Positions 42,856 through 52,805 of a stretch of DNA of 64,000 nt are shown piece after piece (positions within the stretch are counted from its first letter, which is position 1; each line of letters opens with the position of its first letter). Position numbers and translations under genes: made by a program. Below the pieces are notes generated by a model. It did not search any database. It saw nothing but the letters and a program-made list of their open reading frames with translations, and was not told where the DNA came from. Source of the stretch: Jejuia sp. UBA6058 (GTDB lineage: Bacteria; Bacteroidota; Bacteroidia; Flavobacteriales; Flavobacteriaceae); NCBI GenBank assembly GCA_002428965.1, contig DIYI01000018.1:175940-239939 (forward strand), read 5' to 3'.

Positions 42856-44598
42856 TTAATTTTTAATCTTTTTAGAAGGTACTTCCCAATATTCAAAAAC
42901 TTCCTTTAATTGATAATAGGCCTTTTTCTTTTCACGCACTTCAGAAACAACGCCCCATTCTCTAAAACCAGATTCTGGTGTACCTTTATAGTTACTTCTG
43001 TAATCGTTATAGCTCCATATGGAAATACCTGTTACAAAAGGGTATCCTTTTAGTTCTCTTAACCAACCTACAAAAGCACTATCTAATTCTGCAGCTGGTG
43101 CCGGTCCAATTTGACCTTTTCCAATTTCTGAAACGAAAATGGGCTTATCTGGAAACCTTTCATGCACCCGCTCTATTATTTTAATAGCGTTCCCGTAACT
43201 GTTCACACAAAGAAAATCCACCTTTTCATAAGGCTCTTTTCCTATTTCTCCACCTTGATAGGAGGTGTTGCTGACATAAGTTCGTAGTCTTCTTTTATCT
43301 AAAGTACTCGTGTAATCTATCATTTCATTGACGTAATCATATTGGTCTTGGGTAAGATGTTGTTTGCCCCATTTGGGTTCTACTGTTCTCAATTCATTAC
43401 CAACACTCCAAGCTACTACTGACGGGTGGTTGTAATCGCGCTCTACCATTTCGGTCATCCATTGTTTGGTTACAGGATTGTTTGGATGTGATTGCGGGTC
43501 GTTTTCTCCCCAAACTGGGATTTCTTCAACTAACAAAAACCCGATGCTATCACATAGTTTCAACAAATTTTTAGGTAAAGGCGCATGCATCAACCTTGAA
43601 AAATTACACCCTAAATTATATTTTATGTCTAACATATCCTCCCGCACCTGATGATCTGGTTCGGTATTGCCATAAGCTGGGTGGTCGTGTACACGATTGA
43701 CTCCATTCATTCTTACGGCTTTGTTATTTAAAAAGAACTGCTCGCCTTTTACTTCAAATTTTCTGATGCCGAAATTGTCCGAAGCCAAATCTTGTATCTG
43801 ATTATTTATGGAAACCGAAGTGTTTAACTCATAAAGATTTGGCGAATCGAAATGCCATAATTTTACTTTAGAAAGTGGTTTTTCAAACTTAATGTAAGTT
43901 AATTTTGTAGATGTCCCTTCAATATCAATAGCTACGGAATCCATGTGAATCCCATCGATTTCGGAGTATAGATTAGCAGAAGCCGAAGTATCCCCATTAT
44001 TTTCGATTTTATATTTAATGGTAAAGTTTACTTTTTCATTTTCAAAATCTGGCACCGAAGTAATATGCTGGTACACAATTCTTACATTTTCGTTAACAAC
44101 CAAAGACACATCTCGACTTATACCGCCCCAAGCCCACCAAGCACCGCGTTTATAGGTGTTATCAGCCATAATGACAACTAAATTTGGTTCACCAGCCTTG
44201 ACTTTATCAGTAATATTAAATTCAAACGGGGTATAACCTCCAACGTGCTTACCTAATAATTCACCATTTAACCAAACTTTTGCTGTTTCATATACTGCAT
44301 CAAATTTTAAACGGATTTGCTTGCCATTCCAGTCCTTTGGTACACTGACATCTTTTTGATAATAGCCCTTCCCAACATATTCTGAATAACGCTCTCTTGT
44401 ATCCCAATTTCCCGGAACTTGAAGGGTATCCCATTGGGTAAAATTGGCTTTTAAAACAGCTTCCTCAGTTATATCATTAGAAGCTAAAAATTGCCATGAA
44501 CCATTAAGTGAAATCTCTGCTACTTGACTTTCAGGTTCATTGCCATTACACGCGAAAACCGCAAGAGAAAGAAAAAAGAGACCTATTATTCGCTTCAT
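42856..44598 (-). CDS. GH2 family glycoside hydrolase lipoprotein (small)
   Basis: A 580-residue GH2 enzyme with a lipoprotein signal (LSLAVFAC). The jelly-roll sugar-binding domain is at about 28-170, the Ig-like domain at 170-282 and the TIM barrel at 283-580. The acid/base Glu402 (WSVGNEL) and the nucleophile Glu491 (FVSEIGKG) are present. β-galactosidase or β-glucuronidase activity is possible. The neighbouring GH117-like gene favours an agarolytic β-galactosidase role. It is the fifth gene of the operon, 6 bases from the preceding gene. Confidence 0.88.
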   Translation of the reverse strand: MKRIIGLFFLSLAVFACNGNEPESQVAEISLNGSWQFLASNDITEEAVLKANFTQWDTLQVPGNWDTRERYSEYVGKGYYQKDVSVPKDWNGKQIRLKFDAVYETAKVWLNGELLGKHVGGYTPFEFNITDKVKAGEPNLVVIMADNTYKRGAWWAWGGISRDVSLVVNENVRIVYQHITSVPDFENEKVNFTIKYKIENNGDTSASANLYSEIDGIHMDSVAIDIEGTSTKLTYIKFEKPLSKVKLWHFDSPNLYELNTSVSINNQIQDLASDNFGIRKFEVKGEQFFLNNKAVRMNGVNRVHDHPAYGNTEPDHQVREDMLDIKYNLGCNFSRLMHAPLPKNLLKLCDSIGFLLVEEIPVWGENDPQSHPNNPVTKQWMTEMVERDYNHPSVVAWSVGNELRTVEPKWGKQHLTQDQYDYVNEMIDYTSTLDKRRLRTYVSNTSYQGGEIGKEPYEKVDFLCVNSYGNAIKIIERVHERFPDKPIFVSEIGKGQIGPAPAAELDSAFVGWLRELKGYPFVTGISIWSYNDYRSNYKGTPESGFREWGVVSEVREKKKAYYQLKEVFEYWEVPSKKIKN

Positions 44599-44604
44599 TA
44601 TCGT

Positions 44605-45720
44605 TTAGTTTTGGTGTTTCGTAATCTTTAAAGGAATCTGCAAATTGAACGAGTGGCGGACATTATTTACATCAATAGAATCCGTAGCGCAAAGTAGGGT
44701 AACCGGCTCACCATTTTCGATAAATACCTGCGGACGTTCTAAATGGTCAAACTTTATTTTTCTACCATCGGTAAAAGTTACTGTACGGTCTGAAATTTCA
44801 AAATGTTTTGCCTGGTTCCAATGGATACCGTCATCAGAGTCATAATGTACCAATGAGAACAGACGTTTTTTCCCTTCATGTTTTATACGTTTTACAATAG
44901 CACGGTATTTTCCATCTTGATACCAGATATATGGGTCTTCAGCCGGGAAACGCTCACCTACAAACGTAAATACCGGGTCTGGATATTTTTTAAACGGGCC
45001 TGTGGGTGAATCAGCAATAGCAACCATGTGCACCACAGGTCCACCTGCTGGCAACTTGAACTTTTTGCCTACGGCTTTGTAAACCATTAAAATTTTGCCA
45101 TCGGCCATCTGGCATACCGACGGATTTGAAGTCATTAAAGCATCATGGGCTAAAGAATCATTTTCAGTAATATCTAAAACGGGTTTATCAAAGCGTTTCC
45201 ATGGTCCATTAGGATTATCTGCAACCGCAACTCCAATTCTCTGATTGTTTCTGTGTACCCAATTGATTTTTGGTTTTCCTGGAACACTCACTATTTTTTC
45301 ATCCCCATAATTCCCCATATAGTAGAGGTAATACTTTCCATTTAATTTGTGCACTGTAGGGTTGTGGGTAGTGGAACCGTCCCAAAAATCGGGACCTCTG
45401 TCTGGTAGTACATCATCTTTATGCTCATATGGTCCAAATGGCGATTCTGAAATGGCATGAGAAATAATAGAATAATTCACCCATTCCCAACCAATATCCT
45501 TAGGCCAAATGGAATAAAACATGTGGTATAAACTATCTTGTCCTTTTACTAAAGAACCACCCCAAATACTCATGGTATCATTTACAAATACTGATTTAGG
45601 GGATACCTCACCCAGTTCAATTTGGTAGTCAATAACGGCTTCGTTTTTGCTCTCTTTTTTTCCAGAACATGCTACTGTTAACAATAGCAATGCAACTATG
45701 ATTGAAAAATTATGCTTCAT
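44605..45720 (-). CDS. GH43/GH117-like five-bladed β-propeller lipoprotein
   Basis: A 371-residue protein with a lipoprotein signal (LLLTVAC). Repeated blade motifs (LYHMFYSIWP, THNPTVHKLNGKYYLYYMGN, MTSNPSVCQMADGKILMVYKAVG, AEDPYIWYQDGKYRAIV) show a GH43/GH117-clan furanosidase-like propeller. Acidic residues in DFWDGSTTHNP and PAEDPYIW could be catalytic. The exact family is uncertain. It lies between the two GH2 genes with gaps of 6 and 3 bases, so it acts in the same pathway. Confidence 0.65.
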   Translation of the reverse strand: MKHNFSIIVALLLLTVACSGKKESKNEAVIDYQIELGEVSPKSVFVNDTMSIWGGSLVKGQDSLYHMFYSIWPKDIGWEWVNYSIISHAISESPFGPYEHKDDVLPDRGPDFWDGSTTHNPTVHKLNGKYYLYYMGNYGDEKIVSVPGKPKINWVHRNNQRIGVAVADNPNGPWKRFDKPVLDITENDSLAHDALMTSNPSVCQMADGKILMVYKAVGKKFKLPAGGPVVHMVAIADSPTGPFKKYPDPVFTFVGERFPAEDPYIWYQDGKYRAIVKRIKHEGKKRLFSLVHYDSDDGIHWNQAKHFEISDRTVTFTDGRKIKFDHLERPQVFIENGEPVTLLCATDSIDVNNVRHSFNLQIPLKITKHQN

Positions 45721-45723
45721 TTT

Positions 45724-48700
45724 TTATTTAGTTTTTTCTGCTTTAACAATTTGAGACCAATTGCTTTCTTCTGAATTACAAACCCTCTTTATTTTGAAAT
45801 AAACTTCGTCTTCACCTTCTAAATCAATAGACATCATCCCTCTCACATTTGAGGTAAAACTGTTATCCAAAATATCTTTAGATGTGCCATATTGAACCGT
45901 ATAGTTTCCATCTTCAAATTCACTAGAATAACCAATTACAAGTTTGTTATCAATAATAAAGGAAGTCCATATTACAGGAGGTAACAATTTGTTTCCGGTC
46001 TTAAAAGTTACTGGTTCTGATGATTTACCTTCTCCTTTTGCATTGACACCAATTAAAGAAACTTCATAGTTTCCTTTGGGTAAGCTATCTAAATTGATAA
46101 AGTTAGAAATCGTAGGTTTTGTAAATTTTACTTCACCTGTGCTTGATTTGTATCTAGCTTTGTATTCTTTAACTCCAAAAGTTTTGTCAAAATAGATTCT
46201 TGCTTTTGTTTTTCCTGCAATTACCTGATTGATTTTAGGTGCATTAGGCACTTTGAAATACACTTCTTTTTTTGCTCTTTCGTAACCTAACGGATTGATT
46301 ATTTTTACTTTTAATCGATAAGGATTCTCCAAATCATCCCAAGAAATAGTTCCTTTCCATAAATCTCCAGGTTTTAAAACAGGTAATGACTCTTCTTTTT
46401 CAGAAAGCACTTTACCTTCTTCATTAGTAACTGTAGTGACCAATTTGTAATCTCTTAATGTATAACTAGGATAATCAGCAACTGCTTTTGATAACACTTC
46501 AATTGAAGCTGATTTCTTGTTGATGTCAATAGTGCCTAAATCAATGTTTTTAATTGGACTATTTTCTTTTTGAAACCTATCAAATAAACGTCTTTTTTGA
46601 CCCCAAACATTAATAACTCCCCAAACTCTATTTTCTTCTGCAGATGTTCCTCCATAACCACTTCTGTAATCATTGAATGTCCACATAGAAGTACCAATTA
46701 CAAACTCGTTTTTTCCTTTGTAATGTTGATGCCATTCAGAAACAATTGGTTTATCACCATCCAAGGACGCTGTAGGATAAGGGTCAAAACCATACTCAGA
46801 AATGAAAACTGGTTTATTTGGCCATTTTTCTCTTAAGGTATTCAAAATAACCTGTGGTTTCCCTTGCCAACGATACATATTGTGCATAATTAAATCCACG
46901 TGCGTATTTGGGTCAGTTTCTCTAGTATAAGCTACTTTTTGCCCAGAGTTACTTACACAAGTCACTAATCTATGCTCATCTAATTCAGTTTTTACATACT
47001 CAATCATCATTTTTGCATAATCGTAATGATGTTTTAACTCATTACCTACACTCCAACCAATGATTGATGGATGATTGATATCGCGCTCAATCATTTCTTT
47101 TGCCCATTGTTTGATTAAAGGATAATCTGGAGCTGTAAACTCTACATTTTCCAAGTGACGCACATTTACTTCTTCAAACAATAAAACTCCTTTTTTATCA
47201 CACAACTCGATTAGTTTTTCGTTTTGAGTTCCGTGCATAATTCGCATAAAATTAGCACCTGAAGCCTTCATTAAATCAACATCTCTTTCTAATATTTCTA
47301 GAGGTTCAGAAGAACCGAAATAACGATTTTCGCTTACACGATTAAATCCTCCTGTTCTAACAGGCTCACCATTTAATAAGAGTTGCGACTTTGTTAATTC
47401 TATTTTACGAATTCCGAAATTATCTATCTGAGAATCTAAAGTCTCTGTTTCATTAGAAATTGAAGTTTGTAAAGTATATAAATTAGGGCTATCAAAATGC
47501 CACAATTTCACATCCTTTACATCCTCTTTTAATACAATTGTTTTTATACTGTTTGCTTCAACCTCTATATCCTCTTGAGATAATGTTACTCCAGGTATCT
47601 CTTTAATATTTGCGACAACATCAACTTTTTTAGTTTCTGTTGAATTGTTTTCAATGTTAACTTTTAAAGCAATTTTTGCTGTGTGATTTTTTAAATCTGG
47701 GTCTGCGTGAATGTACTGATGTTGAATACGTACATCTTTATTTTTTTTGATACTTACATCACGAATAATTCCTCCCCAATTCCAAGTTGCTCCAACAATA
47801 AAATCGTTATTCACTTCAACTGCAATAAGATTTTTTTCTCCAAACTTTATATAGTCTGTTGCATCAATTTCAAAAGGCGTTAATCCACCTCTGTGTTCAC
47901 CTGCTAATTTTCCATTAACATAAACCTTACACAAATGGTAAACAGCTCCAAACTGAATACGAATTCGCTCATCAGCTTGTTTAGACCAATTTGCTGGCAA
48001 CTCAAATGTTTTACGATACCAACCAATTCCTGTATAATTTGAATATGAATTAATCATTCCCCAATGACCAGGAACTTTTAAATTATGCCAATCAGCATCA
48101 TTATGTGATGGTAAATAAATTTGACTTGGTAATTTTTGAGCTTCTGTGTATTGTTCCTCAGAAATCTGTTGAAACATCACAGCATCAACAGGAACTTGAC
48201 CTTCTGTAGGTGCTGTAACTTGAATAAAATTATCATCATTTTTATCAAACTGATAAATACCCAAACTAATCCATTCTCCACAATATGTGCGCGAACTTAT
48301 TTGCTTTGAAGATTCTCCATTTTTGTGCTTTACAGTATATCTTACTTTACTATGACTTGCATAGGGATGCGTTAAAAAAGCTTCATAGTAGCCTGATTTT
48401 TTGAATTTTGGACGAAATCGAACGTAACTATCTTTATCTTCTCCTTTTCTGAAGTTTCTAATTAAAAAGTCTTTTCCTTGAAATGGATAATCTTTAGAAG
48501 GCTTCGTTTTTTTAACCCATCTTTTCCCTTTTATTTCAACTTTATCTGCATCAGAATTGTCAATAATTATGTCTGATGGAGATAATTTTACATTCATATA
48601 ATTGTATCCTTGCCCGTAAATTGTACTGAATTTCCAATCTCCATTTAATGACAATGTTTCTTCAGGAACAATAGTAATTTTCTGATTATTTGTTTGGCAA

Positions 48701-48744
48701 CTCGTCAGTACAAAAGCGATAACAGATAGAACAAAATACTTCAT
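45724..48744 (-). CDS. Large GH2 glycoside hydrolase with inserted golvesin-like domain
   Basis: 1006 residues from the ATG at 48744, chosen over a frame to 48822 because it gives a lipoprotein signal (MKYFVLSVIAFVLTSC) and removes an overlap with the next gene. GH2 starts as usual (LSLNGDWKF, about 32-39), but about 180 residues intervene before the normal DWHNLKVPGHWG (218-229). Residues 90-195 of the insert (SYVRFRPKFKKSGYYEAFL, CGEWISLGIYQF) look like a golvesin/xanthan-lyase-type carbohydrate-binding domain. The catalytic glutamates are Glu569 (WSVGNEL) and Glu650 (FISEYG). The C-terminal 280 residues hold an extra GH2 β-domain and fibronectin III-like repeats. Confidence 0.87.
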   Translation of the reverse strand: MKYFVLSVIAFVLTSCQTNNQKITIVPEETLSLNGDWKFSTIYGQGYNYMNVKLSPSDIIIDNSDADKVEIKGKRWVKKTKPSKDYPFQGKDFLIRNFRKGEDKDSYVRFRPKFKKSGYYEAFLTHPYASHSKVRYTVKHKNGESSKQISSRTYCGEWISLGIYQFDKNDDNFIQVTAPTEGQVPVDAVMFQQISEEQYTEAQKLPSQIYLPSHNDADWHNLKVPGHWGMINSYSNYTGIGWYRKTFELPANWSKQADERIRIQFGAVYHLCKVYVNGKLAGEHRGGLTPFEIDATDYIKFGEKNLIAVEVNNDFIVGATWNWGGIIRDVSIKKNKDVRIQHQYIHADPDLKNHTAKIALKVNIENNSTETKKVDVVANIKEIPGVTLSQEDIEVEANSIKTIVLKEDVKDVKLWHFDSPNLYTLQTSISNETETLDSQIDNFGIRKIELTKSQLLLNGEPVRTGGFNRVSENRYFGSSEPLEILERDVDLMKASGANFMRIMHGTQNEKLIELCDKKGVLLFEEVNVRHLENVEFTAPDYPLIKQWAKEMIERDINHPSIIGWSVGNELKHHYDYAKMMIEYVKTELDEHRLVTCVSNSGQKVAYTRETDPNTHVDLIMHNMYRWQGKPQVILNTLREKWPNKPVFISEYGFDPYPTASLDGDKPIVSEWHQHYKGKNEFVIGTSMWTFNDYRSGYGGTSAEENRVWGVINVWGQKRRLFDRFQKENSPIKNIDLGTIDINKKSASIEVLSKAVADYPSYTLRDYKLVTTVTNEEGKVLSEKEESLPVLKPGDLWKGTISWDDLENPYRLKVKIINPLGYERAKKEVYFKVPNAPKINQVIAGKTKARIYFDKTFGVKEYKARYKSSTGEVKFTKPTISNFINLDSLPKGNYEVSLIGVNAKGEGKSSEPVTFKTGNKLLPPVIWTSFIIDNKLVIGYSSEFEDGNYTVQYGTSKDILDNSFTSNVRGMMSIDLEGEDEVYFKIKRVCNSEESNWSQIVKAEKTK

Positions 48745-48763
48745 TTTTTTATGCATTAACTTA

Positions 48764-51040
48764 TTAACAAACAATTTCAAAAATATTTGCAGGAACATTT
48801 TCTGATGGATGTTCTGCTTCAATTACGAATCCCTTTAACACTAAACTTTCTGAAGGTTTAAATGAATTTATGGTTTGGAAATTTCCATCAACTTGATGTA
48901 AAAGATTCCCTTCTAAGTCTTTGATTTTATAATTTCTCAACATAAAAGGCACAACCTCTTCTGGATGCCCCATTAACGTTGATTCCATTGGATGGTCATA
49001 ATCTGGGTCCAAGAATAACTTGATTTCTGAGATGGTTTTTTTTGCATTCCACTCCACTTTTAATGTTGGATTTGCATCACTTAAATCTGCCACCCAAGCA
49101 TTAGATTGTAACCAAGGACGCACAAAACCATTTCCAATATTAGCCACATCAAAAGACTTGATTGCTGGAGAAATCTCCATAGCAATATTGTGACCTTTTG
49201 GTCTTCTATGAGGAATCCAGAACTCAAATTCTTCAACTCCAATATCTGCAGGTGGTGTCTGTTTTCCGTTATTAGAAACTGCTTTATTTACCCCATTAAA
49301 CACTGAAAGTACACCTGTATAACGCTTATTACTTGACTTGATGCTCACTTTTTCATTTGCCATAAATGTGATAAATCCATATTGATTTGATGGAACACCA
49401 TTTGCAAAATCAATTGTAATGGTTTGTTCACCTTTTTGTAAATCAAATACTTGTGAATCTAAAATAACTTCTGGTGTATAATTTTCTGCTTTTTCTGATG
49501 TTCTTAATTGTACTTCCAATTGAGTAGCTTCATCAGCATTTACCAATACCTTTACTTGATACTTTTCATCAGCAGCTAATGGTAATAATTGCGCAGAAGA
49601 AATGCTTAATGGCATCCAATCTCCATCAAAAGGAATTTCTGATAATGCTAAACTTGACGATGCAGAAATTGCTCCATCAGAAAGCAAATTACTTGCTGGC
49701 TGAATTGGAATACTTGGAATACTTTGTCCGTAAATATTCAACTCATTTTGCAATTCTTTAATCACTCCATTCTCTAAAATTTCAGCTGGCAATATTCCTT
49801 TTTGGGTACATAAAGTTGCAGCTGTTGCCACTGCTTGCGCACAAAATCCTGTAGTTGCCATAACTCTAGTTGAACCAAAAGCCACGTGAGTCGCACTAAT
49901 GATTCTTCCAGCTAAAAATAGGTTGTCAATATCTTTACTTACGAAAGAACGATATGGAATTTGGTACACTCCCTTAGAGTGCCATTGTGTACACGCATTA
50001 AGCTTGCTATATACTCCATCTGCAGGATGTAAATCTATTGCCCAACCACCAAATGCGATGGCATCATCAAACGTTTTTTGCTCAATAACATCTTGTTGTT
50101 TCATCATATACAAGCCTTCAAAACGTCTGCTTTCACGTTTTCCAGGAACAGTAGCTACCCATTCTAAGGTCATATTATCAACTCCTTCAAAAGTTCCAGA
50201 GTTTTTAATATAATCCCAAACACCATAAATTACTTTCCATAATTCGTATTTAATTTCTTCTGTATCGTGAATGGTATCGTGTCTACCACCGTATTCAAAC
50301 CACCAAAAACGACAACCTTTATCGTCTTTACCAATAGCTTTGTATCTTGGAATCGTTGTAATGTCTTTTAACGCATAAGAAGGTGCTTTGTATTTTACAG
50401 GTTGGTCTGTTTCTTTGCTGTAGAAATACATTGAGTGTCCTAGCAATTCTCCATATGATTTGTCAGGAGCAAATAGTTCACCAAATTCCTCTTTAGATTC
50501 TGCACCCATTCTAAAAGAAGCACCTGCTTTAAAAGCAACAATTCCATCACCAGAAGCATCACAAAATAGTGGCGCTTCTACAACATATTCAGTTGAGTTT
50601 TGAGAATTAAAAGCTTTAACAGCATCAATTTTTGTGTCACCTGATTTTATGACATCATAAACAGCCGTATTTAATAACAAAGTAATGTTTTCCTCTTCTA
50701 ATACTTTTTCAAGCAAAATAGTATCAAAAATAACAGCATTTCCTTCTTTATTTCTGTGCAGATTTTCCACTAGGATTTCATCCATCACTCCACCTTCACG
50801 TGACCATCTATTGTTGTTTCCCATATGAGAAGTCGCTCCTAAGATCCAAAGTCTAACCTCAGAAGAAGCATTACCACCCAACACAGGTCTATCTTGAATT
50901 AGCACTACTTTTGTACCTTGTCTTGCAGCTGTAATGGCTGCACAAACCCCTGCTGTTCCTCCTCCAGTAATTGCTAAATCGCAATTTAAAACTACAGATT
51001 TACTTTCTCTTTTCGTTTTTATGAATTCTCCTATAATCAT
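48764..51040 (-). CDS. Cytoplasmic FAD-dependent oxidoreductase with C-terminal β-domain
   Basis: A 758-residue protein without a signal peptide. The N-terminal Rossmann motif is AITGGGTAGVCAAITAARQG, followed by VVLIQDRPVLGGNASSEVRL (an FAD-dependent oxidoreductase segment, PF12831 type) and CDASGDGIVAF. The last 150 or so residues (KVEWNAKKTISEIKLFLDPDYDHPME) resemble a galactose-binding-like fold. Such proteins occur beside sugar-degradation genes in Planctomycetes and Bacteroidota. Its cytoplasmic location, next to the SSS symporter, suggests oxidation of an imported (anhydro-)sugar or oligosaccharide. This is inference. Confidence 0.8.
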   Translation of the reverse strand: MIIGEFIKTKRESKSVVLNCDLAITGGGTAGVCAAITAARQGTKVVLIQDRPVLGGNASSEVRLWILGATSHMGNNNRWSREGGVMDEILVENLHRNKEGNAVIFDTILLEKVLEEENITLLLNTAVYDVIKSGDTKIDAVKAFNSQNSTEYVVEAPLFCDASGDGIVAFKAGASFRMGAESKEEFGELFAPDKSYGELLGHSMYFYSKETDQPVKYKAPSYALKDITTIPRYKAIGKDDKGCRFWWFEYGGRHDTIHDTEEIKYELWKVIYGVWDYIKNSGTFEGVDNMTLEWVATVPGKRESRRFEGLYMMKQQDVIEQKTFDDAIAFGGWAIDLHPADGVYSKLNACTQWHSKGVYQIPYRSFVSKDIDNLFLAGRIISATHVAFGSTRVMATTGFCAQAVATAATLCTQKGILPAEILENGVIKELQNELNIYGQSIPSIPIQPASNLLSDGAISASSSLALSEIPFDGDWMPLSISSAQLLPLAADEKYQVKVLVNADEATQLEVQLRTSEKAENYTPEVILDSQVFDLQKGEQTITIDFANGVPSNQYGFITFMANEKVSIKSSNKRYTGVLSVFNGVNKAVSNNGKQTPPADIGVEEFEFWIPHRRPKGHNIAMEISPAIKSFDVANIGNGFVRPWLQSNAWVADLSDANPTLKVEWNAKKTISEIKLFLDPDYDHPMESTLMGHPEEVVPFMLRNYKIKDLEGNLLHQVDGNFQTINSFKPSESLVLKGFVIEAEHPSENVPANIFEIVC

Positions 51041-51062
51041 TAAAATTCAATTTTCTAATATT

Positions 51063-52709
51063 CTATTTTGATTTTTTTATAATATAGATTCCAAGTAGCA
51101 AAATGGCTAATCCCATTCCACCAACTAAATATTTTGCATCTTCTGCTAAAAAGGATAATATTAATATTAGCACACCTGTTGATGCTACACCAATACCTAT
51201 TACTCTTGTTCCTTTTTTATTTCCTTTTGCATCTTCCTCGTCATCACTTGTATCTTCTTTTGCACTAGCAATTTTCACATAGTTATCAAATTCTATTGTG
51301 CTGCTTTTAGTTTGCATAAAATAGATTTCTAAAATCGCTAATAGTACAATTGGAATTCCCATTCCTACTACCATTTCCATAGCTCGTCCAAGAGTAACAT
51401 CAATTAAATCTGGAGCAAAAAATTTGAAAAAGGCATTAATTAATAAGGATATTATGGTAACTGATAATATTGATTTTCCTGTTTGACGCTTCGAAAATAA
51501 CGCCCACAAAGGAGGCAAAAACATTGCGCCACCTGTTAAGGCTGCAACACTCATCACCACTTCTACAATTCCTCCAAAATAAGGGACTAATAAGGCAATA
51601 ATTATTGTTAAAATACCCAAAGAAACAGTCGCAATTCTACCAACTTTAACCAATCCTTGATTGGAAGTATTTGGAAACATTGTCTTGTAAATATCGTTGG
51701 CTAAAACTCCTGCAGAGATATTTAATGTTGTATTTACTGAGCTTGATGTGGCAAAAACCATTCCTCCCAACATCAATCCTAACATACCAACAGGCAACAC
51801 TTCTTTACACATTAAAAGATAAGCGCCTTCATCTGCTAAATTTCCTAAATCAGGATTTAAAACTTTATAAATCATTGGAGGTAACATCCAAATTAATGGA
51901 CTAATGGTATATAATGCTCCAAACAACCATCCTACTTTTTTGGCGTCTTTTGGAGTAGCTACACTTGTATAACGTTGAACATATGCCCAATTTCCTGCAA
52001 TAAAAAAGAGGTTGTACAATCCAAAGGCAATCATAAATACCCAAGAGTATTCAGAGTTGGTAAACTCAAAGAATTTTTCTGGAGCATTTGCAATAAAATT
52101 ATCTACTCCACCAACTTTATCAAAAGACAAAGGCAACACAATTAATACCGCAGCTGTAAGCACAATAAATTGTAAAACATCGGTAACAATTACTGCCCAC
52201 AAACCACCAACTGCTGTATAAATTAAGATTAAAATCCCCAAAACTATAATACTTGTTGATATTGGAATTCCTGTAGATACTTCAACAATTTTTGCTACAG
52301 GATACAGAAAAGCACCAGTTGTAAAAATGGAAATAAATAAAAATAAATAGGTGTAAATTTTTTGAATGGACACTCCTAATCTATCAGCAATAAACTCAGC
52401 TGCAGTTAAAGCTTTGGTTTTTTGCCATTTTGGAGCGATAAAAAATCCAATGATGACTCCTGCAATACACATTGTCCATTGAATGATTACTGCAACCCAA
52501 CCACTTGAATAGGCAATAGAGCCCCAAACAACAAAAGTGCCTGCAGAAAAGAAGCTCATAAAGAGTGATAAACCACTCATCCACCAAGGTAAAGCACCAC
52601 CTGCAGCAAAGAACGATTTCATATTTTTTCCTGCTTTTGAGAAACTCATTCCACAGAAAAAAACTAAAAGTGTGAATACCAGAATAACGGTAATATCAAT
52701 ATTCGACAT
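51063..52709 (-). CDS. Sodium:solute symporter (SSS family)
   Basis: A 548-residue inner-membrane protein with about 13-15 transmembrane helices, matching the SSS family (FFAAGGALPWWMSGLSLFMSFFSAGTFV, QKTKALTAAEFIADRLG, YTAVGGLWAVIVTDVLQF). A cytoplasmic charged loop (EDTSDDEEDAKGNKKG) separates the last two helices. It is the first gene of the operon, followed after 22 bases by the oxidoreductase. It should import the mono- or disaccharide released by the GH2/GH117/sulfatase enzymes. Promoter and LacI operators lie upstream at 52777-52822. Confidence 0.9.
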   Translation of the reverse strand: MSNIDITVILVFTLLVFFCGMSFSKAGKNMKSFFAAGGALPWWMSGLSLFMSFFSAGTFVVWGSIAYSSGWVAVIIQWTMCIAGVIIGFFIAPKWQKTKALTAAEFIADRLGVSIQKIYTYLFLFISIFTTGAFLYPVAKIVEVSTGIPISTSIIVLGILILIYTAVGGLWAVIVTDVLQFIVLTAAVLIVLPLSFDKVGGVDNFIANAPEKFFEFTNSEYSWVFMIAFGLYNLFFIAGNWAYVQRYTSVATPKDAKKVGWLFGALYTISPLIWMLPPMIYKVLNPDLGNLADEGAYLLMCKEVLPVGMLGLMLGGMVFATSSSVNTTLNISAGVLANDIYKTMFPNTSNQGLVKVGRIATVSLGILTIIIALLVPYFGGIVEVVMSVAALTGGAMFLPPLWALFSKRQTGKSILSVTIISLLINAFFKFFAPDLIDVTLGRAMEMVVGMGIPIVLLAILEIYFMQTKSSTIEFDNYVKIASAKEDTSDDEEDAKGNKKGTRVIGIGVASTGVLILILSFLAEDAKYLVGGMGLAILLLGIYIIKKSK

Positions 52710-52776
52710 TTGGATTTAGTTTAGTTGTTTTTAACCAAATTACGCAATTAAACTACTTGTTCTACCAAATTAAGTC

Positions 52777-52792
52777 TCGGTAACGATTCCGA
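52777..52792. promoter_or_regulatory. Candidate LacI-family operator 1
   Basis: The sequence TCGGTAACGATTCCGA has palindromic outer arms (TCGG/CCGA) around an AACG core like LacI/GalR operators. It lies between the symporter operon and the divergent LacI-type gene. Confidence 0.7.
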
Positions 52793-52805
52793 AACTTAAA
52801 TTATT

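Noticed and set aside
48745..48822. Longer N-terminus for the large GH2
   Set aside because: It would overlap the oxidoreductase gene and bury the lipoprotein signal; the ATG at 48744 fits better.
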